43,812 nt of DNA from Planctomycetaceae bacterium. Its GTDB lineage: Bacteria; Planctomycetota; Phycisphaerae; SM23-33. Of the stretch, positions 1-7,110 are shown one piece after another. The DNA lies in assembly GCA_021371965.1 (NCBI GenBank), contig JAJFVE010000096.1, forward strand, positions 1 to 43,812, in the 5' to 3' direction. The position numbers and the translations under genes were made by a program. The number at the start of each line of letters is the position of its first letter. Position 1 is the first letter of the stretch. A model generated the notes under the pieces. It did no database searches and was not told the origin of the DNA. It saw only the letters and a list, made by a program, of their open reading frames with translations.

Positions 1-10
1 GCCGCATCTC

Positions 11-22
11 TGAAAGCGCGAC
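11..22. repeat. Terminal inverted repeat of the IS, left copy
   Basis: TGAAAGCGCGAC is the exact reverse complement of 1271-1282. It lies downstream of the transposase gene. Confidence 0.8.
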
Positions 23-146
23 GGTCAAGGCGAATCTGCCCTGACACTGTTTTTCCCTGACTCCGGGTCGGCGCCCACTCATCTCTTCGCCCTGGCTGCG
101 GGCATGAATATAATTCGGAAGGCGTGTCGCATTCACTCCCCGCGCG
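23..146 (-). ncRNA. Candidate bridge/seek RNA region of the IS
   Basis: This is the 124-nt non-coding stretch between the transposase stop codon and the inverted repeat. In IS1111-subgroup elements the guide RNA that pairs with target and donor DNA is encoded downstream of the transposase, in this position. The stretch is GC-rich and contains short complementary segments (GCCC and GGGC runs around 70-105), but I could not fold it or pinpoint its ends. The call rests on position within the element, not on a recognised RNA sequence. Confidence 0.4.
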
Positions 147-1220
147 CTAGGCGCATGCGGCGGCCGCGCTTACGCCTTCCTTTGCTCGACCCAACGCAGG
201 ATCCCGATACCCTTCCTGCTTGACCAATATCCAATAGCTCGCCTCGGCCAGATGCCGCGCCACCGCCCCGACGGCTTTGGCATGCCCGCGCCGATAACGC
301 ATCCGCCGATACAACTGGCTCACGTGACAGTCGGGCCTGCGGTTGGCATTGAGCGATACACTGTTGCCGGCCTCAATGAAGGCCCACTTCAGGATTCGAT
401 TCACATCCGGCCGCAGCCGCCCATAGCGAGTCTTATCCCCGCTGGAATGCACCCGCGGCGTCGTGCCGGCATACGAGGCCAAGTGCTCATGATCCGGGAA
501 TCGCTTCACATCCCCGATCTCCAACGCCATCACCGAAGCCAGGATCAATCCCACCCCCGGAAGCGTCTTGAGCAACGCAATCTCCGGTGTCACCTCCATC
601 AACTCCTTGAGCCGCTCTTCCTGCTGATCGATCTGACGAGTCGCCAGTTCCAACTGCTCCCAGAGTATCTTGGCGCTCCACTGCGTCTGTGGAGGAAGTT
701 GGGCCAGCAGATCCGGCCATTGCTCGCGCGCCCCAACGCCAAAACTGTCGCTGCAACCCTCCACCGCCAGGCCGTGCTTGGCCAGGATCGCCTGCAGGCG
801 GTTCTTCATCTTCGTGCGGTGCTGCGTCAGGATCATCCTGGCACGAGTCACTTCTCGCAGATCCCGCAGTTCCGCCGGGGCGATCCAGACTGTCGGCAAG
901 GTGCCGTTGCGCTGAAGCCGATTGAGGCCATGTACGTCCAGCTTGTCGGTCTTATTGATCATACCCATCATCAGCTTGGCCTTGCGAGGATGCACCAGCA
1001 CCGGGATCAACCCGGCCTTCTCAATCTCGCCAATGATCCAGTACCAACTACCCATCGCTTCTACTGCCACCGCGCTGCCGCGGGGACATCCTCTCAAGGC
1101 CTTAATAATCGCCCCAGGCCGATGCTCGATGCGGCGCTGAACCACATGCCCCGTTGCCGCATCTTCTCGCTCCATCAAGGTATAGTGCTTATGACTGTCA
1201 AAGGCGATATACTCGTTCAT
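147..1220 (-). CDS. IS110-family transposase (DEDD recombinase)
   Basis: This 357-residue protein is the recombinase of the insertion sequence. The N-terminal RuvC-like DEDD domain begins with IAFDSHKHY (first Asp at residue 8), followed by VEAMGSWYW (Glu) and the TDKLDVHGL segment carrying the later Asp residues. The C-terminal transposase_20 domain has [10 protein letters not shown] followed by [18 protein letters not shown], which contains the conserved Ser-Gly of the family. Full length for the family, with no frameshift, so the element may be active. Unlike classical DDE transposases, these enzymes are guided by an element-encoded RNA. The start is ATG at 1220, with a GGAGCCGCGC-like purine stretch just upstream. 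Confidence 0.95.
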   Translation of the reverse strand: MNEYIAFDSHKHYTLMEREDAATGHVVQRRIEHRPGAIIKALRGCPRGSAVAVEAMGSWYWIIGEIEKAGLIPVLVHPRKAKLMMGMINKTDKLDVHGLNRLQRNGTLPTVWIAPAELRDLREVTRARMILTQHRTKMKNRLQAILAKHGLAVEGCSDSFGVGAREQWPDLLAQLPPQTQWSAKILWEQLELATRQIDQQEERLKELMEVTPEIALLKTLPGVGLILASVMALEIGDVKRFPDHEHLASYAGTTPRVHSSGDKTRYGRLRPDVNRILKWAFIEAGNSVSLNANRRPDCHVSQLYRRMRYRRGHAKAVGAVARHLAEASYWILVKQEGYRDPALGRAKEGVSAAAACA

Positions 1221-1244
1221 GCGCGGCTCCTTTCTTGTTAGCTA

Positions 1245-1266
1245 GTCGCCACTGTAACGTGGCGAC
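1245..1266. other. Perfect hairpin in the IS upstream region
   Basis: GTCGCCAC at 1245-1252 and GTGGCGAC at 1259-1266 pair perfectly around a 6-nt loop, between the transposase start and the right inverted repeat. It may be part of the IS end, or it may block read-through from the upstream kinase gene into the transposase. No U-tract follows. Confidence 0.5.
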
Positions 1267-1270
1267 GGGA

Positions 1271-1282
1271 GTCGCGCTTTCA
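1271..1282. repeat. Terminal inverted repeat of the IS, right copy
   Basis: GTCGCGCTTTCA is the exact partner of 11-22. Its last three bases form the stop codon of the kinase gene read on the minus strand. Confidence 0.8.
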
Positions 1283-1906
1283 TATGTTCACTCCATAGTC
1301 GCACCGATCAATTTCCAGCCACATCTCATCGGCCGTCGTCTCGACGCCAACTTCGACCGAAATAGTCGCCGCCCCGCGCGTGCGATAGTGCTCCACCAGC
1401 GCCGCCGTGCGGGCGCGATAGATCTCCAGCTTCGCCGCGACAGCCGACGCGGCGTCGTCTGCTCGCCCCGCCCGGTCGCCGCCGGTGTTGGCCACGATGC
1501 GCTGCAGCACCGCCTCCGCCGGGCAGCACAACTCGATTACCGCGCGAACGTCGACAAGGCCCGCCACGTCGCGTGCCTGCCCTGCGTGGCGCGGCAGCCC
1601 GTTGAGCACGATCACGTCTTCCGGCGCCGCAGCCGCGATGAACCCTCGCAGAATCGCCGCGGCAATGTGAAAGTGTTCATCCTCCAGCAGTGCCCCGCCG
1701 CCCAGGGCAGCCTTGACCACGGCCACGTCGGCGTCGTCAAGCCCCGGCCAGCGTCCCCGCGCCGCGATCTGGCGCAGATGTTCGCCGAAGTCGAAGTGCC
1801 GGCAGTTCCGAGCCCACAAGCCGCGCCGGGCAATCATTGCCCCCAGTGGCGTTTTGCCCGTGCCGGTTGCACCCAGCAACAAAATGGCTTGCGGCAGCTC
1901 TATCAC
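1280..1906 (-). CDS. Adenylate-kinase-like nucleotide kinase
   Basis: A 208-residue P-loop kinase. The Walker A motif is GATGTGKT at residues 12-19. It is followed by FDFGEHLR, resembling the NMP-binding helix of adenylate kinases (canonical D-x-G-x-x-LR), and VLNGLPRH, matching the canonical DGFPR segment. Length fits adenylate kinases, but the NMP-binding Arg context and the lid are divergent, so the substrate is uncertain. The start is GTG at 1906. The gene overlaps the stop of the upstream ATPase gene by 4 bp, so the two are probably translationally coupled. An insertion sequence begins at its stop codon. The C-terminus may therefore have been slightly altered by the insertion. Confidence 0.75.
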   Translation of the reverse strand: MIELPQAILLLGATGTGKTPLGAMIARRGLWARNCRHFDFGEHLRQIAARGRWPGLDDADVAVVKAALGGGALLEDEHFHIAAAILRGFIAAAAPEDVIVLNGLPRHAGQARDVAGLVDVRAVIELCCPAEAVLQRIVANTGGDRAGRADDAASAVAAKLEIYRARTAALVEHYRTRGAATISVEVGVETTADEMWLEIDRCDYGVNI

Positions 1907-2997
1907 ATTTGATCCAGGATTCGCTGCACGTCCAGATGCTCGCGCACCAGTTGACGTGCCAGCACAGTCTTGACCTCGTCGATCGGCTGGATCTTGACCT
2001 TCAGGTCGCGCACTTGCGTGGCGGCCGAATAGCTGTCGTCCTCAGTCAGGATCACGGGGATGTCCGTCCGCTGCACGAGCTTGAGGATGTTCTTTTGCGG
2101 GCTGATTCCGCCGGTCAGCAGAAGCCCGGCCACCGAGCCGCCGGCGTCGTCAAGTCCCAGACGCCCCACGGCCGCCAGGATCAGATCGTCGCGGTCGCCG
2201 GGCGTAATCAGCAGGCATCCGGGGCGCATGTAGTCCAGCGCGCGGTGGGCCGTCATCGCCCCGACGATAACCTCCTGCACGGTGTTGCCCAGCGATCCTC
2301 GGCCGTTGAGCAACTCGCCGCCGACCTCTTCCAGCACCTGCGCCATGGTGGGGTTCTCGAGCGTCTGGCGATATGGGATGGCCCCGAGCAGGTCGATGCC
2401 TTTCAGCGCCAGCCCCGCGCCGGTCACCGAGCAGATTTCGTCCATCTTCTCCGGCAGCACCTTGTTGAGCACCACGCCCAGCAACTCGACCTGGCACTCG
2501 CGAAAGAGGCTGCGGTTGAGCACCACCTCGTCGATGGGCTTGCCCACGCCACCCTCGGTCACCAGGATGACCTTGGCCCCCAGCAGCCGCGCCACGTCGG
2601 CGTTCGAGGCGTCGAAGCATGCCCCCACCCCCGCGTGCCCTGTCCCCTCGATTACGATCGACCGCTTCGTCTGGCACATGCGGTCGAAGCTCTCGCGGAT
2701 AGAGGCCATGAGCTCCTGCGGCCGTGGGTTGCGGATGTAATCGCGCGTGAAGGTGCGCCCGACCGTCACCGGGCTCATGTCGCGCAGGTTTTCCGCAGTG
2801 GGGAAGATGGCCCGCATCAGCGCCACATCCTCGTCGACGCGCAGGCCCTCGATCTCGACATACCGCTGGCCGACCGGCTTGATGAACCCCGCCGGCCCGC
2901 ACAGATCGTTAAACGCCGCCATCAGTCCCAGCGACACCGTCGTCTTGCCCTGGTCCTGTTTCGTCGCAGCCACGAAAACTTTCTTGGTCTCGTTCAT
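1903..2997 (-). CDS. BioD-like P-loop ATPase with DRTGG domain (phosphotransacetylase N-terminal-like)
   Basis: This 364-residue protein begins with a BioD/CobB-type P-loop, ATKQDQGKTT (residues 11-20), followed by GFIKPVGQRY and IEGTGHAGVGACFDASNADVA, typical of the dethiobiotin-synthetase-like fold. The C-terminal 110 residues (from about ALDYMRPGCLLITPGDRDD) resemble the DRTGG domain. This arrangement equals the N-terminal part of long Pta proteins, but no phosphotransacetylase catalytic domain follows, so it is probably a stand-alone regulatory or ligase-like protein. It is translationally coupled to the downstream nucleotide kinase. A GATAAT -10-like box lies only 6 nt before the ATG. 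Biochemical function is unknown. Confidence 0.75.
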   Translation of the reverse strand: MNETKKVFVAATKQDQGKTTVSLGLMAAFNDLCGPAGFIKPVGQRYVEIEGLRVDEDVALMRAIFPTAENLRDMSPVTVGRTFTRDYIRNPRPQELMASIRESFDRMCQTKRSIVIEGTGHAGVGACFDASNADVARLLGAKVILVTEGGVGKPIDEVVLNRSLFRECQVELLGVVLNKVLPEKMDEICSVTGAGLALKGIDLLGAIPYRQTLENPTMAQVLEEVGGELLNGRGSLGNTVQEVIVGAMTAHRALDYMRPGCLLITPGDRDDLILAAVGRLGLDDAGGSVAGLLLTGGISPQKNILKLVQRTDIPVILTEDDSYSAATQVRDLKVKIQPIDEVKTVLARQLVREHLDVQRILDQM

Positions 2998-3003
2998 AAT
3001 CTT

Positions 3004-3033
3004 ATTATCGCCCTATGGAGTGCGGCAGGGCAA
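3004..3033 (-). promoter_or_regulatory. Possible sigma-70 promoter, leaderless type
   Basis: Read on the minus strand, TTGCCC (3033-3028), an 18-nt spacer and GATAAT (3009-3004) are followed by AAGATT and then the ATG at 2997. Transcription would start at or near the A of the start codon. The -35 box is weak and overlaps the end of the upstream gene. Confidence 0.35.
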
Positions 3034-4419
3034 CTCGCGGTGGATCTCATCTACGCGATATCCGAACCCCGTCGCGCCCAGCGTCGATAAGTCTACGCAT
3101 CCGTCGCGGCGCGTATAGAGGCCCGGATGAACGGCGGCCTCGGGGGTGGAGGCCTGGGGGTAGAACTGCATCGCATTGGTCTCGACGCCCATGATCGTGC
3201 CGGCGTGGGCGGCCAGCAGCACGTGCGGAATCTGCGCGAGCGTCGGGTTGGTCAGGTCCTGCACCATCAGGCCCATGCCGTGGGCCTTGGCCCAGCACAG
3301 GCTCAGCAGGGCGCCGGTCTGCGTCTTGCACGTCTTGAGTGCCACGCCGCTCCAGCCCAGCTCTCGCCCCATCCGCACGAACCGCCACTCGTGGGCGCTC
3401 TCGTCCATAAACAGCGGCTTGCGGGACGAGACGCTGTGCACGTCGATGCGATGGGCCTCCAGGTCGTACGGGAACGGCTGCTCGACGTACAGGATCATCC
3501 CGTAGATCCGCGGATGCTCTATCACCAGCCGGTCGAGGATCTCGTTGACGTACGCCGGGTCGGTGACGGTGCAGTTGAAGTCGCTGGTCAGCCAGTCCAC
3601 GCCGCCGGCGACAGCGATCTGCCCCACTTTCACCAGCCGCGCGTAATCCCACGCCGCGTCGTTGCCACGCAGCTTCACCTTGAGGCACTTGAGTCCGTCG
3701 CGGGCGATCCAGTCCCCCAGCAGCACCGGGTAGCCGTCGTCGGGCTCGCTGCCGGTCAGCTCCGACTCGTCCAGCGGATCCTTGCCGCCGACAAGGTGCC
3801 ACGCCGCCAACCGCTGCGGCCGCGGGTACACCAGAAAGTCCGCCGGATACTTGCCCGCGAAGCTCACCGCCGCCCCGGCCGCCGGCTCAAGATACGCCGA
3901 CAGGTCCGCGTTCATGAACTCGCCACTGTACGTGTCGTAGCTGCTCCGCTTGCAGCAGTTGCCGTACGCGTCGTGCAGGGCGATGTCGAAGGGCGAGCAG
4001 CACACCAGCGCCGCCAGCAGCGGCATGGCCTCGCGGCCGTCGCGCGACGCGTTCATCGCCCGGCGCATCTCCGGCAGCGGGCCGGCGCCGAATGCATGGC
4101 CGATCTCGACAGGGTGCCCCCACGCGTGCAGGCCTGCCCACGCCGTCCGCAGGTGGCTGCAGAAGCTCACCAGGCAATCGTGCCGCTCCTGGTACGTCAG
4201 CTTGGACGGCCACACCCACTGCACCGACAGCGGCGTCTCGCCCCAGCCGACGGCCCGGTTGCCGCGGCGGTCTTCGACCGTCATCTTCACGCGGGCGCAC
4301 GTGACGCGGTCGAGCGTCTCGGGCCCGAACTTCAGCGGCACGCGCGTCTGCACATCGAGCAGGTACAACTCGACATCCACCACGCGCACGTCGGTAGATT
4401 TCTTTGAGAAGCTGCTCAC
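3013..4419 (-). CDS. Enolase (mandelate racemase) superfamily protein
   Basis: A 468-residue protein of the mandelate racemase/muconate lactonizing enzyme type. The catalytic set of the superfamily is visible: K247-x-K249 in KCLKVKLRG on barrel strand 2, metal ligands D280 (SDFN), E313 (YVEQPFPY) and D339 (FMDESAH), and a lysine in ALKTCKTQTG (K362 or K365). Members dehydrate acid sugars or racemise/cycloisomerise carboxylates. I cannot assign the substrate. A role on fuconate or a similar acid sugar would fit the adjacent GH95 fucosidase, but that is inference. The start is GTG at 4417-4419, chosen for the AAGGA-type ribosome binding site about 8 nt upstream. Confidence 0.85.
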   Translation of the reverse strand: MSSFSKKSTDVRVVDVELYLLDVQTRVPLKFGPETLDRVTCARVKMTVEDRRGNRAVGWGETPLSVQWVWPSKLTYQERHDCLVSFCSHLRTAWAGLHAWGHPVEIGHAFGAGPLPEMRRAMNASRDGREAMPLLAALVCCSPFDIALHDAYGNCCKRSSYDTYSGEFMNADLSAYLEPAAGAAVSFAGKYPADFLVYPRPQRLAAWHLVGGKDPLDESELTGSEPDDGYPVLLGDWIARDGLKCLKVKLRGNDAAWDYARLVKVGQIAVAGGVDWLTSDFNCTVTDPAYVNEILDRLVIEHPRIYGMILYVEQPFPYDLEAHRIDVHSVSSRKPLFMDESAHEWRFVRMGRELGWSGVALKTCKTQTGALLSLCWAKAHGMGLMVQDLTNPTLAQIPHVLLAAHAGTIMGVETNAMQFYPQASTPEAAVHPGLYTRRDGCVDLSTLGATGFGYRVDEIHRELPCRTP

Positions 4420-4566
4420 GAGAGTCCTTCTTCCTTCATCAACCGGCGGGGTCGGCCACGCCTGTCAATATGAAGGCTCGCTCTTTGGCCGCGGCAACCC
4501 GTCCCGCATGCCCAGGGCCGATGTCATGGCGGCATCTTAAGGCGTACCGCTAGTTAATCCAAGTAG

Positions 4567-4609
4567 CATGGGCATCGTGCCCATGAGTAGCACGGGCGTC
4601 TCGCCCGTG
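4567..4609. repeat. Two copies of the 19-bp palindrome family
   Basis: 4567-4585 is CATGGGC-ATCGT-GCCCATG and 4591-4609 is CACGGGC-GTCTC-GCCCGTG, each preceded by TAG. The two stems differ at one pair (T-A versus C-G), a compensatory change. They belong to the same family as the arrays around 27.8, 29.7 and 31.6 kb. The rest of 4420-4675 holds nothing recognisable. Confidence 0.85.
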
Positions 4610-4675
4610 TTTGTGAAGACAGGACCCGGCCGAGGGTCGGGGGAATCTTGTAGAATATTGTCATGAGGGTCCATC

Positions 4676-4870
4676 ATGGCAACGAAAACCATCAGAACGT
4701 CGATCCAAGAAGATCTGCTGAAACAGATTGATGCGCTGGCAGATCCCGCGAGTTCGACCGCTAACGAACAACCTGCTCCCGGCCGGGGGCGATATCGACT
4801 TGGGTGTCCTTGCCCGCGTAGCGCACGATCGCTCTTCCGCCGTTGCGCGAGCGGATCGTGGCGGCGGTGA
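4676..4870 (+). pseudogene. Truncated ribbon-helix-helix (CopG-like) antitoxin gene
   Basis: The first 25 or so residues (MATKTIRTSIQEDLLKQIDA) look like the N-terminal strand and first helix of a ribbon-helix-helix DNA-binding antitoxin. A GAGGG ribosome binding site lies 7 nt before the ATG, and a TAGAAT -10-like box lies at 4651-4656. After about position 4755 the reading frame runs into the 3' end of the convergent fucosidase gene, and the sequence becomes Arg/Pro/Ser-rich and unlike any RHH protein. The second helix and any toxin gene are missing. Most likely a remnant of a toxin-antitoxin locus cut off by rearrangement. A functional 64-residue protein is possible but unlikely. Confidence 0.6.
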
Positions 4871-7013
4871 GCTTGCCGGCCGACCAGGCGATGTCGACCT
4901 CGAACCCGCCGCGGGCGCAGAGGCCTTTGACGCTTCCGGTCGGCCAGGCTGCGGGTAGGGCTGGGAGCAACTCGATCACGCCGGCGTGGCTTTGCAGGAG
5001 CATCTCAGCGATGGCGGCCGCGACGCCGCAGACGCAATCGATCTGGCGGCAACCGTCCCAGAGATTCTTCGACGACATGCGATGATCGTTGGCGCAGAGG
5101 TATTCCCAGGCGGCCGGGGCGTCCTTGAGGCGAGCCCACAGTAGCGTTCGCCAGATGCCGATCCAACCCCCGGCCAGCATCTTGCGGTGCGTCAGCGAGA
5201 CCTTGGCCGCGGCCGCCAGGCGAGGGTCCACGTCGGGCGTGAGCATGGCCGCGGGGAAAAGGCCGTACATGTGCGAGACGTGGTGGTGATTGCGCGCCGG
5301 GTCGTCCCAGTCGCCGATCCATTCCTGAAGCTGCCCGTGCTTGCCGATCTGCAGCGGCGCCAGTCGCTCCAGCGTGCGGCGCAGCGTCGCGGCGAAGTCG
5401 GGATCGGTGCCCAGGATTTCCGCGGCCTCGATGCACTGGCCCAGCAGGTGGGCGACGATCTCCAGGTCGATGGTCGGCCCATACGCGATGCGGCAGCCCT
5501 GGGCCTCGCCGGTGGGCGGGCCGTGCTCGGGCGACGATGACGGGCAGGTCACCAGCCGCCCCGCCAGTGGCAGGTGAGCGGGGATCTCCACCAGCGAATC
5601 GACGAAGAACTGCGCCGCGCCCTCCATCAGCGGCCAGGCGCGATCCCGCAGAAACTTGCGGTCCTGCGTGAAGAGGTAGTGCTCGAACAGGTGCGTGGCC
5701 AGCCACGCCCCGCCCGTCTGCCAGTATGTGCCCACCCCGTCGACGGGCGCAGTCAGTCGCCACTGGTCGGTGTTGTGGTGCGTCATCCAGCCGCCGGCGC
5801 CGTAATACTGGCGCGCGTTGGCGGCGCCCGTAACGGCCAGGTCGTCCAGCATGTCAAATAGCGGGCCGTGACACTCGCCCAGGTTGGTCACCTCGGCCGG
5901 CCAGTACGCCATCTGGATGTTGATGTTGATGGTGTACTTGCTGCCCCAGAACGGCCAGAACGCTTCGTTCCAGATCCCCTGCAGCGTGGCGGCCCTGGTT
6001 CCCGGGCGCGAGCACGAGATCAGCACGTAACGCCCGAAGGCAAAATACACTGCCGCCAGTTGCGGGTCGGCGGTTTCCATTTTGCCGATGCGCTGATCGG
6101 TCGGCCAGGTTTCCAGGGGCGAACGTCCCAGGTCCAGGCTGCATCGCGTGTAGAGGCGGCCGAAATCCTCAACATGGTTGCGCCGCAGTTCGTCATAGGA
6201 CTGTCCCGCCGCGGTCGCCAAGTGCGCCTCGCATGCGGCGGCGGGGTCGCCGCTGATATCGTCGTAGCGGACGAAGCTCGTCGCCGCCGCCAGGCGCAGA
6301 GTCACAGCCGAGGCTCCGCGCACCTGCAGCACGCCGCCTGCGGCGGTGATCGTGCCACCCTCGGCCGCGACAATCACGCGGCTCTCGAACTTCACGCCCG
6401 GGCCGTGCCATGGGGCCGTCCATGCGTTGCTGTCGGGGTCGGGCGTTGGGCCGATCTGGCCGATCATGCGCAGCGTCGCGCCGGCGGCCTCGAACGACAC
6501 GTGCGGGTGCGGGCAGGCCAGCGTCACGTCGAACGACAGTGCGCCGCTCTGGTCGCACTCCAGGCGCACGACGATGATATTGGCCGGATGCGAGGCGAAC
6601 ATCTCGCGCGTGTACCGCACGCCGTCGACACAGTAGCTCACGCGGGCGAGGGCCTGGTCGAGATCCAGTTCGCGGCGGTAGTCGGTCGCATCCTCGTGGC
6701 CGGCGAAAGCCAGCGTCAGATCGCCCATCGGCTGATACGACTGCATCATCCCCGGCCGACCCATCATGTCCGAGGCGATCAGCCGCTCGGCCGCGGCGTA
6801 CTCGCCGGCAAAGATCAACTCGCGCACGCGCGGCAACGCCTCCGCCGCGGCGGGGTTGAGGTTCTGGTGCGGCCCGCCCGACCAGAGCGTCTCCTCATTG
6901 AGCCCCAGATGCTCGCACGCGGGGTTGCCATAGATCATCGCGCCGAGGCGCCCGTTGCCGATGGGCAGAGCGGAAAAGAACGAATCGCCGGGTGTCGAGT
7001 ACCAGAGGTTCAT
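4761..7013 (-). CDS. GH95 alpha-L-fucosidase
   Basis: A 750-residue glycoside hydrolase that releases alpha-linked L-fucose by inversion (family knowledge). N-terminal signature: ALPIGNGRLGAMIYGN and LNEETLWSGGP. Barrel signatures: ININIQMAYWPAEVTNLGE, MTHHNTDQWR, the CPSSSPEH segment with the likely general acid E496, HHHVSHMYGLFP, and QIDCVCG with D659. Most relatives read QIDGNFGG and QMNYWPAE there; this one has QIDCVCG and QMAYWPAE, so the subsite is modified. No signal peptide is visible, so it probably acts in the cytoplasm on imported oligosaccharides. ATG at 7013 has no clear Shine-Dalgarno sequence. Its 3' end overlaps an antitoxin remnant on the other strand. Confidence 0.9.
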   Translation of the reverse strand: MNLWYSTPGDSFFSALPIGNGRLGAMIYGNPACEHLGLNEETLWSGGPHQNLNPAAAEALPRVRELIFAGEYAAAERLIASDMMGRPGMMQSYQPMGDLTLAFAGHEDATDYRRELDLDQALARVSYCVDGVRYTREMFASHPANIIVVRLECDQSGALSFDVTLACPHPHVSFEAAGATLRMIGQIGPTPDPDSNAWTAPWHGPGVKFESRVIVAAEGGTITAAGGVLQVRGASAVTLRLAAATSFVRYDDISGDPAAACEAHLATAAGQSYDELRRNHVEDFGRLYTRCSLDLGRSPLETWPTDQRIGKMETADPQLAAVYFAFGRYVLISCSRPGTRAATLQGIWNEAFWPFWGSKYTININIQMAYWPAEVTNLGECHGPLFDMLDDLAVTGAANARQYYGAGGWMTHHNTDQWRLTAPVDGVGTYWQTGGAWLATHLFEHYLFTQDRKFLRDRAWPLMEGAAQFFVDSLVEIPAHLPLAGRLVTCPSSSPEHGPPTGEAQGCRIAYGPTIDLEIVAHLLGQCIEAAEILGTDPDFAATLRRTLERLAPLQIGKHGQLQEWIGDWDDPARNHHHVSHMYGLFPAAMLTPDVDPRLAAAAKVSLTHRKMLAGGWIGIWRTLLWARLKDAPAAWEYLCANDHRMSSKNLWDGCRQIDCVCGVAAAIAEMLLQSHAGVIELLPALPAAWPTGSVKGLCARGGFEVDIAWSAGKLTAATIRSRNGGRAIVRYAGKDTQVDIAPGREQVVR

Positions 7014-7026
7014 GGGGAGTCTTTTC

Positions 7027-7091
7027 GTTAACTGGTTGATTGGTTAACTCGTTAACTGGTTATTCCAATCGTCACCAATCAACCAGTTAAC
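7027..7091. repeat. Perfect 18-bp inverted repeat between proS and the fucosidase gene
   Basis: GTTAACTGGTTGATTGGT at 7027-7044 is the exact reverse complement of 7074-7091. Partial repeats of the same GTTAACTGGT unit lie in the loop (7050-7060) and just beyond (7092-7108). It fills almost the whole spacer. It could act as a terminator for proS, but the minus strand continues with GAAAAG rather than a T-tract. Its AT-richness contrasts with the surroundings, and it may be a small mobile repeat. Confidence 0.75.
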
Positions 7092-7110
7092 CAGTCAACC
7101 GGTCAACAGA

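Larger units (their letters stand above)
11..1282 (-). mobile_element. IS110-family (IS1111-like) insertion sequence
   Basis: A single DEDD transposase gene is bracketed by a perfect 12-bp inverted repeat: TGAAAGCGCGAC at 11-22 and its reverse complement at 1271-1282. Subterminal inverted repeats and a long non-coding stretch after the transposase (23-146 on the minus strand) are typical of the IS1111 subgroup. IS110 proper has no such repeats. The right repeat overlaps the TGA stop codon of the neighbouring kinase gene (1280-1282), so the element sits exactly at that gene's 3' end. The true ends probably lie a few bases outside the repeats. No target duplication is visible, which is usual for this family. 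The boundaries are inferred from the repeats only. Confidence 0.8.

Noticed and set aside
252..1241. Long plus-strand reading frame opposite the transposase
   Set aside because: Antisense shadow of the IS110 transposase; its composition is His/Arg/Leu-rich and it has no domain or ribosome binding site.
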